A stretch of DNA of 64,000 nt from contig NZ_KI783301.1 of assembly GCF_000510645.1 (NCBI RefSeq), forward strand, positions 1,960,420-2,024,419, given 5' to 3'. A program made the position numbers and the translations under genes. The notes under the pieces are model-generated. The model did no database searches. It was not told where the DNA came from and was given only the letters and a program-made list of their open reading frames with translations. Shown piece after piece: positions 25,553 to 34,557 of this stretch. Position 1 is the stretch's first letter; each line of letters starts with the position of its first letter. Source of the stretch: Thermicanus aegyptius DSM 12793 (lineage in GTDB: Bacteria > Bacillota > Bacilli > Thermicanales > Thermicanaceae).

Positions 25553-26515
25553 TCAGGTTAAACTCGCCTCTAATTCCGGATCTTCTAATTCCGCACGTCT
25601 TAATGGATCTCTCCAAGCCGAATCACCTTGGAGGAACTTAAGTAGATGGAGCCGCATGGTTTTGAACTCATCCGATATCGCTCCCATCCGCAATAACCAA
25701 ACTCTCATGGTATACTTGTCATTCCCATAACCTGAAACAGTCACTCGACTGGTAGCCTTTCTTTGATTCAAGGCTTGATTAACAATAAGCAAACTCAATT
25801 GGATATAGGACTTGACTTTACCGGCATGCAATGTACTGTTGAAAAGTCTAAATTCTACGGTCTTGAGTCTTCCGCTTAACAATTGGTGTAAATTCAATAC
25901 TTTATACCGGCTTTGGTTATAGCGGTCAGATCTGCTTCCGCTAACCCCGTGATACCAACAATCGGAGAGATGATTCATCGTCTTTGGCTTCTTCTTATTT
26001 AGCCTTCGAATGAAATCTTCAGATAGTTTCTGGCAATACCGCTGACGTTCACTTCTGACTTGTAAGGCTTTGATCAATAAATCTTGCTTAGCGTATACGA
26101 TATTGCATAAGATTCGAAGTTGATTCGGTGTGAACATCTCCGCTCCAATATGAACATGCAATCCACATGATCGATTTACTCTGGCTCCAGCTGTTCTAAG
26201 TTGACGAATAAGCTCTTGAACCATTGGAAGATCAGAATAATTCAATATGGGTGAAACTAGCTCACATTGATAGTTGTCATCAGCGATAACAATTTCACCT
26301 CCGCTCGTTCTCTCGGGTTCAATTGAAGCATCACGAATGATTTTCCATATTCGTCCTGACCGATCTTGAATATCATAGACCTCATATCCCCACATCATTC
26401 GAGAGATCGGACTGGTGTCAAAAAAGTCCGCGATAACTCTAGCGGCAAAATATCTTTGGATACGAGTGAACTCGATCTCCAAGCCAAACGTAAGACTCGA
26501 GAGATCAACTGGCAC
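25553..26515 (-). CDS. Putative amidoligase (COOH-NH2 ligase fold)
   Basis: A 320-residue protein of the 'putative amidoligase' family. The strand FGLEIEFTR at 10-18 supplies two Glu residues. CGLHVHIGA at 117-125 is the family GxHVHxG signature. TVEFRLFNSTLHAGK (219-233) is the EFR-F-x-T block. The family belongs to the glutamine-synthetase/GCS fold and is expected to join a carboxylate to an amine using ATP, probably on a peptide or polyamine. The start is GTG at 26515, with AAAGGAG nine bases upstream. It is the first gene of a leftward cluster with the GGCT-like gene 67 bases on. The residues needed look intact. Confidence 0.88.
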   Translation of the reverse strand: MPVDLSSLTFGLEIEFTRIQRYFAARVIADFFDTSPISRMMWGYEVYDIQDRSGRIWKIIRDASIEPERTSGGEIVIADDNYQCELVSPILNYSDLPMVQELIRQLRTAGARVNRSCGLHVHIGAEMFTPNQLRILCNIVYAKQDLLIKALQVRSERQRYCQKLSEDFIRRLNKKKPKTMNHLSDCWYHGVSGSRSDRYNQSRYKVLNLHQLLSGRLKTVEFRLFNSTLHAGKVKSYIQLSLLIVNQALNQRKATSRVTVSGYGNDKYTMRVWLLRMGAISDEFKTMRLHLLKFLQGDSAWRDPLRRAELEDPELEASLT

Positions 26516-26857
26516 ATTTCAAAGCTCCTTTCATAGAAAATTCCTTCCTATATGTTGTAAAAAAGCTCTGATTTCATATGCCTTTTTTAAGCCATCTCAA
26601 GAGGATTTTGAAAAAATATCTGAAGAAATAGAGGATTCTTCGTTGAAACAGAATAGAGATCAAGTTAGAGAAATGGTAATGGCGGAAAAAAAAACAATAA
26701 AAAACCGCCCTAAATAAGGCGGTTAACCAACAAAATAATGATATTGACACAATCACTTATCCGATTTCTTTTCACTATCTTTTTACTGACAAGTTTACGC
26801 TTTTCGTTAGATTCCTTCACTACATCACCATAAAGTTTACTGACATATCTTATTCCT
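26516..26857. other. Intergenic region, 342 bp
   Basis: Lies between the giant membrane protein gene and the amidoligase cluster. It holds the duplicated terminator (26699-26741). Frames here are short and lack ribosome sites. Confidence 0.5.
26699..26741 (-). terminator. Terminator, left copy of a 37-bp duplicate
   Basis: Hairpin CCGCC(ctaaata)GGCGG, read leftward into six T. The 37 bp at 26705-26741 are identical to 33020-33056 beyond the giant-protein unit. It lies 117 bases after the stop at 26858. Confidence 0.8.
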
Positions 26858-29800
26858 TTAACCCCGAGATTCAGTATCTAATCTTGATTTACTTCTCAAT
26901 AACTTCGCCTTTTTATCATGTTCAGCCACTTTTTCAGCTAAACTACTAAAACGCAAATCATCCTTTTTGATACGTCTCTCAATCCGCTCACGTTGACGAG
27001 CAGACATAAATGGATTCTCCGCTAATTTCGCTCTCTCACGATCTGCACTTTCAGCCGCTTTCAAAGCAGAATGCTCTCTCCACTTAGAGATCCTGTCATT
27101 AATTCCATATTTGAGAGAGTTTGCCGTATCACGCGCACCCATTTTTACATTATCTACAGAAGTCTTTAAGCTCTCACTAACATATCTTCTAAGACCATCT
27201 TTGGAACGAATATATCCCATCGTGCTTTTTACGCTTCCACCAAACTCCGAAACAGAGTCTCTTACATCACGATACTTATTCCTTAACCCATACTTGAAAT
27301 CAACTACACGTTCACCAATAGAACGCTTTTGTATTGAAGAAAAAGGTTTGCTCTCATTATAAACAGGTTTTGAAGCCAAAGCATCGATATCCTCTTGCCC
27401 GAAACCACCGGAAGATTTAGAAGGTTTCGTAGGTCGAGATTTGAAACCTCCTCCTGGACCTCCTGAACTACCTGCTCCACTCGAACTACCTGAACTACCC
27501 ACAGTAGAAGAACTAGATACCCCTCCAGTACCTAGATTCTCTACTGCGTCCAACATCTGATTAAACTTACCTCTCTTATAACCAAATTTTGCGAGTCCAA
27601 ACGCACCGTTACCTAAGGTTCCTAATACCCTTCCACTCATTTGCTTTAACATTGCTCCTGCACTTGTTAGCAAAGCCCATGAACTTACAAAAGTGGTACT
27701 CAAATGAGCCTTAAAGGAATCAAGTAAAAGCTTGACAATTCTCCAAAGAACATATAGGTAAACCCCATCTACTATAAGCATTAACGACATCATTATTGTC
27801 GGATCAGTCAACCCTAAACTTGGAACCCTTCCTCCAACATAGGCTGTCTGACCTTCCCCCATGAACAACGAAATTACAAAAGCAAAAATCGTGCTTGCTA
27901 CCATAAACAATATCGATGGAAGCCCTAGATTCTTCAAAATAACACTTACTATCTTAGGTGGTGGGGATAATACACACGATACCACAATAACAAAGCTAAG
28001 TAATAACAACAGAAGTAATACCACAACCTTAAACGCTGGTATCACATAAACCGCCATTATATCATCAGCAAGTAACACCAAACCTGTAAAGAAAGACGTC
28101 TTATCCAAAATACGCACATACAAATCCTTATCCGCCATCAAAGGCTCCCCAGTTGCATTGAGCAAAAGCAGGCGCATGAAAGCATCATAGTTGAAATTCT
28201 TCAACTCGAAATTTTGCGGATAGAGAATTGAACTCTCACCCAAAAACTTATACTCCGAAAATTCCCTATTAAAATTAAATGTAGCTGCCATAGCCGCTGC
28301 CGTTACCAAGACCTCATCATCAAAATCTCGATAATTTGTTAAATAAAGAAGATCCTTATAGGTAGACTCCAAAGTAGCTTGAATTCTTCTCTCAACATCA
28401 GTCAAATCTCCATAGTTATAACTCTTAGCTATCATATCCGCAGGGGAAAAAATCATAGAACGACCCAAAAGCTCATAAGCACCGGGATTTAACGTATCAT
28501 CCAGATATACCTTTTTACCCGCAATTTCAATCTCCTCCGAGACTGAATCTAAACCATATAACTGATCCACCCAAGGAGCATACAGATTCCAAACATTCTT
28601 AAGCGTTTGTTTCTTCTTCTGTTGAAACTGGAAATCCGAAGATTGCCCAAGAGAAGCACTATTATTTGCATTATCAAAATCAAACCCCTGAACATCCGCC
28701 CCATAACGAGTTGTCCATCCATCAACATACTCATTACCTTGATGTAAATACGGTATGACATACTTAAACAAACCTTCTAAATCCAAAAAATCTCTAAGCT
28801 TACCATCTACTCTTGGATCACCACTATTTTCTACCTTAAAAACCTCTCTCTTCAACAAAGCCGACTTAAAGTCAGGTACTCCCGATACCCCTGAAGAGTA
28901 CCGCATCTTAAAGACATTATAGAAGTAATAAAATGGGCTCTCTGTAGATAAAACATACGCCTTATAAAAGGGATTACTCAAATCACCTGAAATACCGCTT
29001 ACAGTTGGATCTAACGTAAACTCACTATTAAAGATTGCCTTTGTAACGTTCTCATTCCCTAAAGCCCAAAATCTGTATCTACTAAGCTTATCATCAAAGA
29101 CCCCTGAGAACGAATAAGGAAACACTGAGGCTCGAGTTATTAACTCCTTTTGCTCATCACTGTAAGGCACTAACCCCTCGGGATTATTGAATAGCATAAA
29201 ACGATAGCTTGGCAATCCTAATACCTTTTTAGAATGAGTTGAAATACTAGAAGATACCGTACTGAGTGAAATTACACTCTCATCAAATGCTTCCAAAGAT
29301 TCATAAGAAGTTCTTGCTTCCTCCGCTATCGCATTATACGGTCTATAAAGATAAGTAGCCAAAGGATCATTATAGACATACTCCTGTTGATTTAAGAAAG
29401 AATTAAACAACCAACGGAATATTGTCAAATTAGAAGTCAAACTCGAAGTCGGACTTCCTTTAGTGAACAAACTATCAAATACCCCATCACGCTTGGGAGC
29501 CATCCATTTGACCCTAACACCTACATCTGTCGTATAAACATTTTCCAAACTCATAGCATTTTTGGCAATAATATAGTTCAATTCATCTCCACTGCTTTGA
29601 GCATTCAACAAAGTCTCAAAAGACTGCTGATGCTGAGTTATAGCCCAATAATCAAATCTCGAAGAATAGATCCTATCTCCAAATGAATTCGAAATATTTA
29701 TAACATTACCTACAAGGAATTGAGGAAGAACTAGAATGAAAGCCATTAAGATCAGAATTAAAACGCCTTCTCTCAAAGACCTTATATGAGATATAAGCAT

Positions 29801-32389
29801 CAAAATGACCATGATGAGAATAAGAAGATAGAAGAATAAATAAACATACATGTAATCATCCAACAGCCATGAAGTCAACGGTATATCATGTAAACTTGGA
29901 GAATTAATATAACCCACAATCGAAGCATAGGAGTTATTACCCCCTGCACTTACACTTAGGAAATTACCAACCCATGATCCTGTGATTGCTCTATGAGTTT
30001 GTATGATCCAACTGTCTTGGGTTGCTTTTACCAATTTATCACGGTAATTACTCGGTCCATCTGCTAATAACCCGTAAACCTTCTTGACAATGTCTTTCTG
30101 CATCTCTTCCAGTGTCTTCTCTTCAGATGCAACTACACCCGTAGAGCCATTCAAGGCTTCATTCAAATTAAAACTGCCTCCTAAATTGTTAATAGCCATA
30201 TAAGGAAGCAAAGGATTCGAAAAAGGTTCAGTTTTCCAGACATCTCCGTCTTTACGGATGTTCAATAACTGTACCATATACCCCCAATAGATACCCGGGT
30301 AGTTATTGACTCCATTTACCACAGATGTCTTAACAGTATATTCACCTAATGCACCTGAGACTTTATCACCTGCATACAGTTTGTCACTATCAATTTGTGA
30401 AGCAAAAGCACTATTCATCCCAAAAATTCTGTAAACCATCGCACTGTAAAATAAAGTGGAAATGGCATTTTGTCCATGTTCACCAACCGTCTTGCCATTA
30501 TCGTCATAACCGATGATTTTTCCGCCATTACCTGCACTAAACATACCTGTGCCTTCGAACTCAAAATAACCGCTGGTAGGGAAGCCCTTTGTGAACTTCT
30601 TCCAAAAGCTACTCTCTCGAATTGCCGATGATATATAAGCTAGACGATTATCAAATTCCAATAGTCCGAAACCAGCCGGAGCAACCTTGGTAGCTTTAAA
30701 AAAAGGAAAACCTGACTCTAAAGTGTTCAGATTGACCGATGTGGAAGAAGGTAAAATATTGTATACAAAGTTATGCTCATCAAACTTTAAGAGCTTCATC
30801 GCCTTGTTAATGACTTCTGGATTACCTGTTCCGAAATTTCCCGAATCAAGGAAGCTTTTCAATGCTTGAAACTCATCTGAAGTGGGATCAATGTCTTTGC
30901 TTAACGTATGATTTCTCAAATAATTAATTAAAAACTCAGTACCTTCTTGTGCCCCTTTACTGCTCTCTTCAAAGTAGCGCTTTAAGAAGCGATTAAACGG
31001 TGAAGAAAAGTAGGAGTTGTTATAAAAATGGAAGTTTCCATCAACCTCTTTAGAAAACAATTTTTGTCGTTTAATCAAATCATCATAATTGTCATCATTC
31101 CAATTTCCTTCATCTAAACCACTCGCCCCGTTAATGACATCAAAGTAATACATGTCATCTGCTAACTCAGATAAAGGGAAAATACTTCCATTAAATAGAT
31201 ATTCAAATAAGGTAGCTTTCTGTTCGACAGTTAATGATGATTCATCTTCAAAGTATTTCTTGCCATCAGTAAACTTACTGGCATCAATCGTCAATATGAT
31301 CATTGAATTACTATCCCCAGAAGTGGACATGGTGTTCTCTGAAAGAAAACTCTTCACGTCTTCATAAGGGTTAGATAAAAGAGATTTACTTAATTCGATA
31401 ATGACATCAGTAATCCCAATAGAAGCATTTGAGGAAGGGGATTGTAACCCAAAAATATTCAACATGTTCTTAGTATTCATAATTGCTGCACTTGTCGTTC
31501 CTGTCGTAAAGTAGTCCTTGATATTGTAATATGGGGTCATAAAATGCCTGTTAGCTAGAAAATCCTCAGTAATCTTCACGATACCCCCCATGACAAAAAC
31601 ATTGGCAACTGGAAACTTACCTCCATTCGTGGTTTTAGAAAATACAATTGGATTTAACGCGGCAGGAAGTATTAATACGTACTCTTCAACCGAAACGTTA
31701 TCGTATGCACCCCAAATATTACCTAACCCATCAATATACAAAGAATGAAAAGCTCTAAGCCCTTTCTCCTTATCTAAAATGAGTTCTGGAGCGAAGGAAA
31801 ACAAGACTTGCATCGATGCTCGTGTGGCGTTATCATTTAAATCCATTACGACCCTATCTGGAGATGAAATATTCCCATAGATCTTTCTATCCTCATCAAC
31901 ACCTGCAAGCTTATTATATAAATCCGTCCCTGACATCACCTTTGAATCTTCCGATGGGAGAGAAGCATACAAACTAAAGGAAGATCTTGACGTTTTCAAT
32001 TCCTCAGTGATGGCTTTATACAGCTTATCGTTTATGGCAATGATCTGCTTATAGTTACCTGAAGAACCAAAAAACTTCGTGCTAATTTTCTTAGGTAAGG
32101 TATCTTCCTTATCTTCTGAAGGATCAACCAGATCTTTCAGTTTTGTCTTCCCTGGTATAAAGAAATTAGATAGAAAGACACCGTAAACCATAAAGTCATC
32201 TCTTGAGACTCGCTCAACGTCTATTTCAGTCTGTTCCTTCCGGAAGAACTCTATCATCGAACTGGTCATTGAATTGACTGAGTTGCCTGATTCAACTGCA
32301 TGCACTTCTGGAGAAGGCACTACTGTTAAAAATATTAATAACATGAGCAGACCAATGATCATGCACTTTGTCCACTTTATTCGTTTCAT
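26858..32389 (-). CDS. Giant membrane protein, TrbL/VirB6-like architecture (tentative)
   Basis: An 1843-residue protein. It has a signal peptide or first helix (1-30, ending VHAVESG), a large extracellular region (about 30-840), two or three membrane helices (about 845-905), another extracellular region (about 905-1445), a second cluster of about five helices (1448-1575) and a 265-residue basic inner tail. A Ser/Gly linker (GSSGSSSGAGSSGGPGGG) lies in the tail. Such a layout recalls oversized TrbL/VirB6-like proteins of conjugative elements, but no VirB4, relaxase or coupling protein is in the window, so this is only a guess. AGAGGGG precedes the ATG. The gene is flanked by duplicated terminators. 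Confidence 0.75.
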   Translation of the reverse strand: MKRIKWTKCMIIGLLMLLIFLTVVPSPEVHAVESGNSVNSMTSSMIEFFRKEQTEIDVERVSRDDFMVYGVFLSNFFIPGKTKLKDLVDPSEDKEDTLPKKISTKFFGSSGNYKQIIAINDKLYKAITEELKTSRSSFSLYASLPSEDSKVMSGTDLYNKLAGVDEDRKIYGNISSPDRVVMDLNDNATRASMQVLFSFAPELILDKEKGLRAFHSLYIDGLGNIWGAYDNVSVEEYVLILPAALNPIVFSKTTNGGKFPVANVFVMGGIVKITEDFLANRHFMTPYYNIKDYFTTGTTSAAIMNTKNMLNIFGLQSPSSNASIGITDVIIELSKSLLSNPYEDVKSFLSENTMSTSGDSNSMIILTIDASKFTDGKKYFEDESSLTVEQKATLFEYLFNGSIFPLSELADDMYYFDVINGASGLDEGNWNDDNYDDLIKRQKLFSKEVDGNFHFYNNSYFSSPFNRFLKRYFEESSKGAQEGTEFLINYLRNHTLSKDIDPTSDEFQALKSFLDSGNFGTGNPEVINKAMKLLKFDEHNFVYNILPSSTSVNLNTLESGFPFFKATKVAPAGFGLLEFDNRLAYISSAIRESSFWKKFTKGFPTSGYFEFEGTGMFSAGNGGKIIGYDDNGKTVGEHGQNAISTLFYSAMVYRIFGMNSAFASQIDSDKLYAGDKVSGALGEYTVKTSVVNGVNNYPGIYWGYMVQLLNIRKDGDVWKTEPFSNPLLPYMAINNLGGSFNLNEALNGSTGVVASEEKTLEEMQKDIVKKVYGLLADGPSNYRDKLVKATQDSWIIQTHRAITGSWVGNFLSVSAGGNNSYASIVGYINSPSLHDIPLTSWLLDDYMYVYLFFYLLILIMVILMLISHIRSLREGVLILILMAFILVLPQFLVGNVINISNSFGDRIYSSRFDYWAITQHQQSFETLLNAQSSGDELNYIIAKNAMSLENVYTTDVGVRVKWMAPKRDGVFDSLFTKGSPTSSLTSNLTIFRWLFNSFLNQQEYVYNDPLATYLYRPYNAIAEEARTSYESLEAFDESVISLSTVSSSISTHSKKVLGLPSYRFMLFNNPEGLVPYSDEQKELITRASVFPYSFSGVFDDKLSRYRFWALGNENVTKAIFNSEFTLDPTVSGISGDLSNPFYKAYVLSTESPFYYFYNVFKMRYSSGVSGVPDFKSALLKREVFKVENSGDPRVDGKLRDFLDLEGLFKYVIPYLHQGNEYVDGWTTRYGADVQGFDFDNANNSASLGQSSDFQFQQKKKQTLKNVWNLYAPWVDQLYGLDSVSEEIEIAGKKVYLDDTLNPGAYELLGRSMIFSPADMIAKSYNYGDLTDVERRIQATLESTYKDLLYLTNYRDFDDEVLVTAAAMAATFNFNREFSEYKFLGESSILYPQNFELKNFNYDAFMRLLLLNATGEPLMADKDLYVRILDKTSFFTGLVLLADDIMAVYVIPAFKVVVLLLLLLLSFVIVVSCVLSPPPKIVSVILKNLGLPSILFMVASTIFAFVISLFMGEGQTAYVGGRVPSLGLTDPTIMMSLMLIVDGVYLYVLWRIVKLLLDSFKAHLSTTFVSSWALLTSAGAMLKQMSGRVLGTLGNGAFGLAKFGYKRGKFNQMLDAVENLGTGGVSSSSTVGSSGSSSGAGSSGGPGGGFKSRPTKPSKSSGGFGQEDIDALASKPVYNESKPFSSIQKRSIGERVVDFKYGLRNKYRDVRDSVSEFGGSVKSTMGYIRSKDGLRRYVSESLKTSVDNVKMGARDTANSLKYGINDRISKWREHSALKAAESADRERAKLAENPFMSARQRERIERRIKKDDLRFSSLAEKVAEHDKKAKLLRSKSRLDTESRG

Positions 32390-32431
32390 TTTACCAACCC
32401 CTCTGAGTGATTCAGAAACAGTTATAGATTC

Positions 32432-32833
32432 TCAGTAACCATTTTTTCTTCTCTGTTGCTCCAATTTCTCATTTGCCCATGCCGCCATTTGTTCACATTT
32501 ATCAGACCAAGAGTCTAATAACTCATTCAAGTAATCAATAATTCTAACTACACACTGTTGATATCTAGTCAATTCTTCGAATCTCATAACCCCTGATTTC
32601 TTTTGCCACCAAGTTAGTTCATTACTTGTTTTCAAAGTACCGAACTTAGTCTGATCATTGCTTGGTTTCAAAGCTTCGTACTCAGTCTGATCATTACTTG
32701 ATTTAAAAGCATCGAACTTAAACTGATCATTACATAATTTCAAATCTTCGAACTCAGTCAGATCATTAGATGTATCATCTTGTTCATAGTTTACAATAAT
32801 CGTCACAAACACTTCGACTTTCTCTTTAACCAC
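32432..32833 (-). CDS. Small protein with 12-residue repeats
   Basis: 133 residues from a GTG at 32833 behind GGAGGGGTGAGG. Residues about 20-75 are tandem 12-residue units of the form (D/E)Q-T-x-(F/Y)-x-x-L-K-x-S-N, encoded by 36-bp DNA repeats. A helical segment with WWQKKSG follows. It precedes the giant membrane protein by 42 bases and is probably cotranscribed. The repeats could be a helical spacer or a binding module. Family not recognised. Confidence 0.7.
   Translation of the reverse strand: MVKEKVEVFVTIIVNYEQDDTSNDLTEFEDLKLCNDQFKFDAFKSSNDQTEYEALKPSNDQTKFGTLKTSNELTWWQKKSGVMRFEELTRYQQCVVRIIDYLNELLDSWSDKCEQMAAWANEKLEQQRRKNGY
32620..32770 (-). repeat. 36-bp tandem repeats inside the 32432 gene
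   Basis: Four to five imperfect 36-bp units, each containing a TGATCATT(A/G)C segment, spaced regularly and kept in frame, giving 12-residue units. Confidence 0.75.
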
Positions 32834-33019
32834 TCATCCTCACCCCTCCTCAAAATTTATGACCTTTTACGTAACCTGAATGCGTGAATACCAGACTAAT
32901 TCTTTTTGATACTTATAAATTCGATCCGCAAAAATGTCCAAAACTTAAATTGATATATAAAAATACATCAAGAACTAAAAGTGCCTTTTACTGAAAGTCG
33001 AAAATTTCCAAAAAGAAAG

Positions 33020-33056
33020 CCGCCCTAAATAAGGCGGTTAACCAACAAAATAATGA
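33020..33056 (-). terminator. Terminator-like repeat, right copy of the 37-bp duplicate
   Basis: Identical over 37 bp to 26705-26741, including the CCGCC/GGCGG hairpin and the AACCAACAAAATAATGA flank. Here the leftward T-run is interrupted by C, so termination may be weaker. Together the copies bracket the 26858-32833 unit. Confidence 0.75.
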
Positions 33057-33370
33057 CGTTTCACTTGCGATTGGAGTTAGGTCAACCGCAAGTGAAACGA
33101 ATATAAAGGAGGGAGTAAAAAAGCAAGGGAGGAACAGCTTGCTTTTTACTCACACCTTATAAAATTTCTTAGTCATAAACTCAAAAAGTTAAAAAATATC
33201 CCCTGAACAAAAATTGTTACAGCAAATTGAAATCCGGTCACCCAAAAAAGACAAAGTGCCTTTACCCCCATTAAGGAAAAGCACTTTGCTGAAAACAATT
33301 TGCATTATCGAAAATTCGATACTTTAATGACAAGTCCTTAATTTTTAACAGAAACCGATTCATACGATTG

Positions 33371-33439
33371 TTACTGATGTGACCTAAACACCTGATAAGT
33401 ACAAAATCCTAATAAAAATGACATGAATAGACTTCGCAC
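33371..33439 (-). CDS. Very small hydrophobic frame, 22 aa (tentative)
   Basis: GTG start with TTAGGAG ten bases upstream. The product would be MRSLFMSFLLGFCTYQVFRS plus two residues, a possible single membrane helix. It follows another tiny frame by 17 bases. Coding is unproven. Confidence 0.25.
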   Translation of the reverse strand: MRSLFMSFLLGFCTYQVFRSHQ

Positions 33440-33456
33440 TTGATTAAAACTCCTAA

Positions 33457-33525
33457 TCAAAAATAATAGATTGAAAATTTCGGAACATCTTTAGAAGGTG
33501 AGTAAAAATCAATTTTTAAATTCAA
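33457..33525 (-). CDS. Very small frame, 22 aa (tentative)
   Basis: TTG start with a strong AGGAGGT seven bases upstream; an ATG touching that site opens only a 7-codon frame. The 22-residue product begins NLKIDFYSPSKDV. The ribosome site is unusually good for otherwise empty DNA, which is the main reason for listing it. Confidence 0.25.
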   Translation of the reverse strand: MNLKIDFYSPSKDVPKFSIYYF

Positions 33526-33582
33526 AACTCATACCTCCTGTGCCCTAATTGATTGAAACCTGATAGTTTTTACTCATAAAAA

Positions 33583-33616
33583 AATCCACTCTCGCGGATT
33601 TAACTGCAAGAGTGGA
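33583..33616 (-). terminator. Terminator downstream of the 33847-35777 gene cluster
   Basis: Read leftward, TCCACTCTtGC...GCgAGAGTGGA is followed by seven T. It lies 230 bases beyond the stop at 33847. A TATAAT sequence near 33660 just upstream could instead start a short RNA ending here. Confidence 0.65.
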
Positions 33617-33846
33617 CAAGAGAAGAGAAAGGATGACACCTTCCCAAAGGAAGATGTATTATAATACGATAACTTCTCTCTATTCGTATCGAACCATCAA
33701 GTATTTTCCAATCTTTTATGAAAAACTCCATTAGAAAATCACCATTCTGTTCATCCAAGTTAGCGTCGGTTTCGACAACTGTTTCACCCCAATCCGTTTT
33801 ACCAAGACTCTTGCATTATCAACCACTCTTACTCAACTTAGATCAT

Positions 33847-34557
33847 CTACTTAAAGTGCTGTAAACTTACTGCCACTTTTGTGATTAACCTTAGCTCCTG
33901 ACAGGGAACATCGTTCGGATTTAACTCACCAGAAATCATCTTCACAAAAGAGGTTGGGTCATAAACCCGAATTAACGCACTCACGGGACTACCACCATCT
34001 TTCATAAGAAATGGGGAAATATGCATGTTGACTAACATTAGCTGCCATCTGTTATCGGGTTCGATCAAACCGATAAACAGTCGCTTGTAAGGGTTACAAG
34101 ACTCCAAACTATACTGGACAATTCGAGTCGCCACCATCAGCAATAATTCTTCACTATAGTCAAACTCCCATTGAATAGTATACATTCCATAACAACCAAG
34201 AAAGTACGTTCCTTTGACCCATTTCATTTCCCGTACTTGATAAAGAGGAGATTTTAGGCTTGTAAGTATGGTCAGGCAACGAATTGGTGTCTCGGTAACT
34301 GAACTCGTAAAGTTGCTTGAATCGTGTGGAATCTTCTTGATCAATTCAATAAAATCATCATCAATAAAATGACGAAGTGAGCGATACGAAACAGAATACG
34401 CCAATCTAATAAAATAATCATCTCTATAAGGAAGAGAAGCTAATTGAAGCATTTGATCAGAAGTTAAAGACTCGAACAATACCCCATCAAGAAAATACAC
34501 CTCTTCAGGAGAAGGAAAACGGTATTTCAATAAATCGTTAATCCGCATCTGGCGCAT
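33847..34557 (-). CDS. Hypothetical protein, 236 aa, third gene of the iteron-side cluster
   Basis: Family not recognised. The ATG overlaps the end of the preceding gene by 20 bases; GGAGGATGAGG lies upstream inside that gene. The protein is soluble and mixed alpha/beta, with no Cys cluster. Segments such as YRFPSPEEVYFLDGVLFESL and EPDNRWQLMLVNMHISPFLM suggest beta-rich parts. It is translated with the two upstream genes as one leftward unit whose upstream DNA holds the iteron array. Confidence 0.75.
   Translation of the reverse strand: MRQMRINDLLKYRFPSPEEVYFLDGVLFESLTSDQMLQLASLPYRDDYFIRLAYSVSYRSLRHFIDDDFIELIKKIPHDSSNFTSSVTETPIRCLTILTSLKSPLYQVREMKWVKGTYFLGCYGMYTIQWEFDYSEELLLMVATRIVQYSLESCNPYKRLFIGLIEPDNRWQLMLVNMHISPFLMKDGGSPVSALIRVYDPTSFVKMISGELNPNDVPCQELRLITKVAVSLQHFK

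Larger units (their letters stand above)
32834..33846. other. Non-coding region with a cluster of hairpins, 1 kb
   Basis: It contains at least five hairpins: the duplicated terminator (33020-33056), a 13-bp perfect stem (33057-33069/33087-33099), GTAAAAAAGCAAG...CTTGCTTTTTAC (about 33115-33151, able to terminate in both directions), AAAGTGC...GCACTTT (about 33250-33288), and the terminator at 33583-33616. Two very small frames with ribosome sites are listed separately. Confidence 0.55.
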
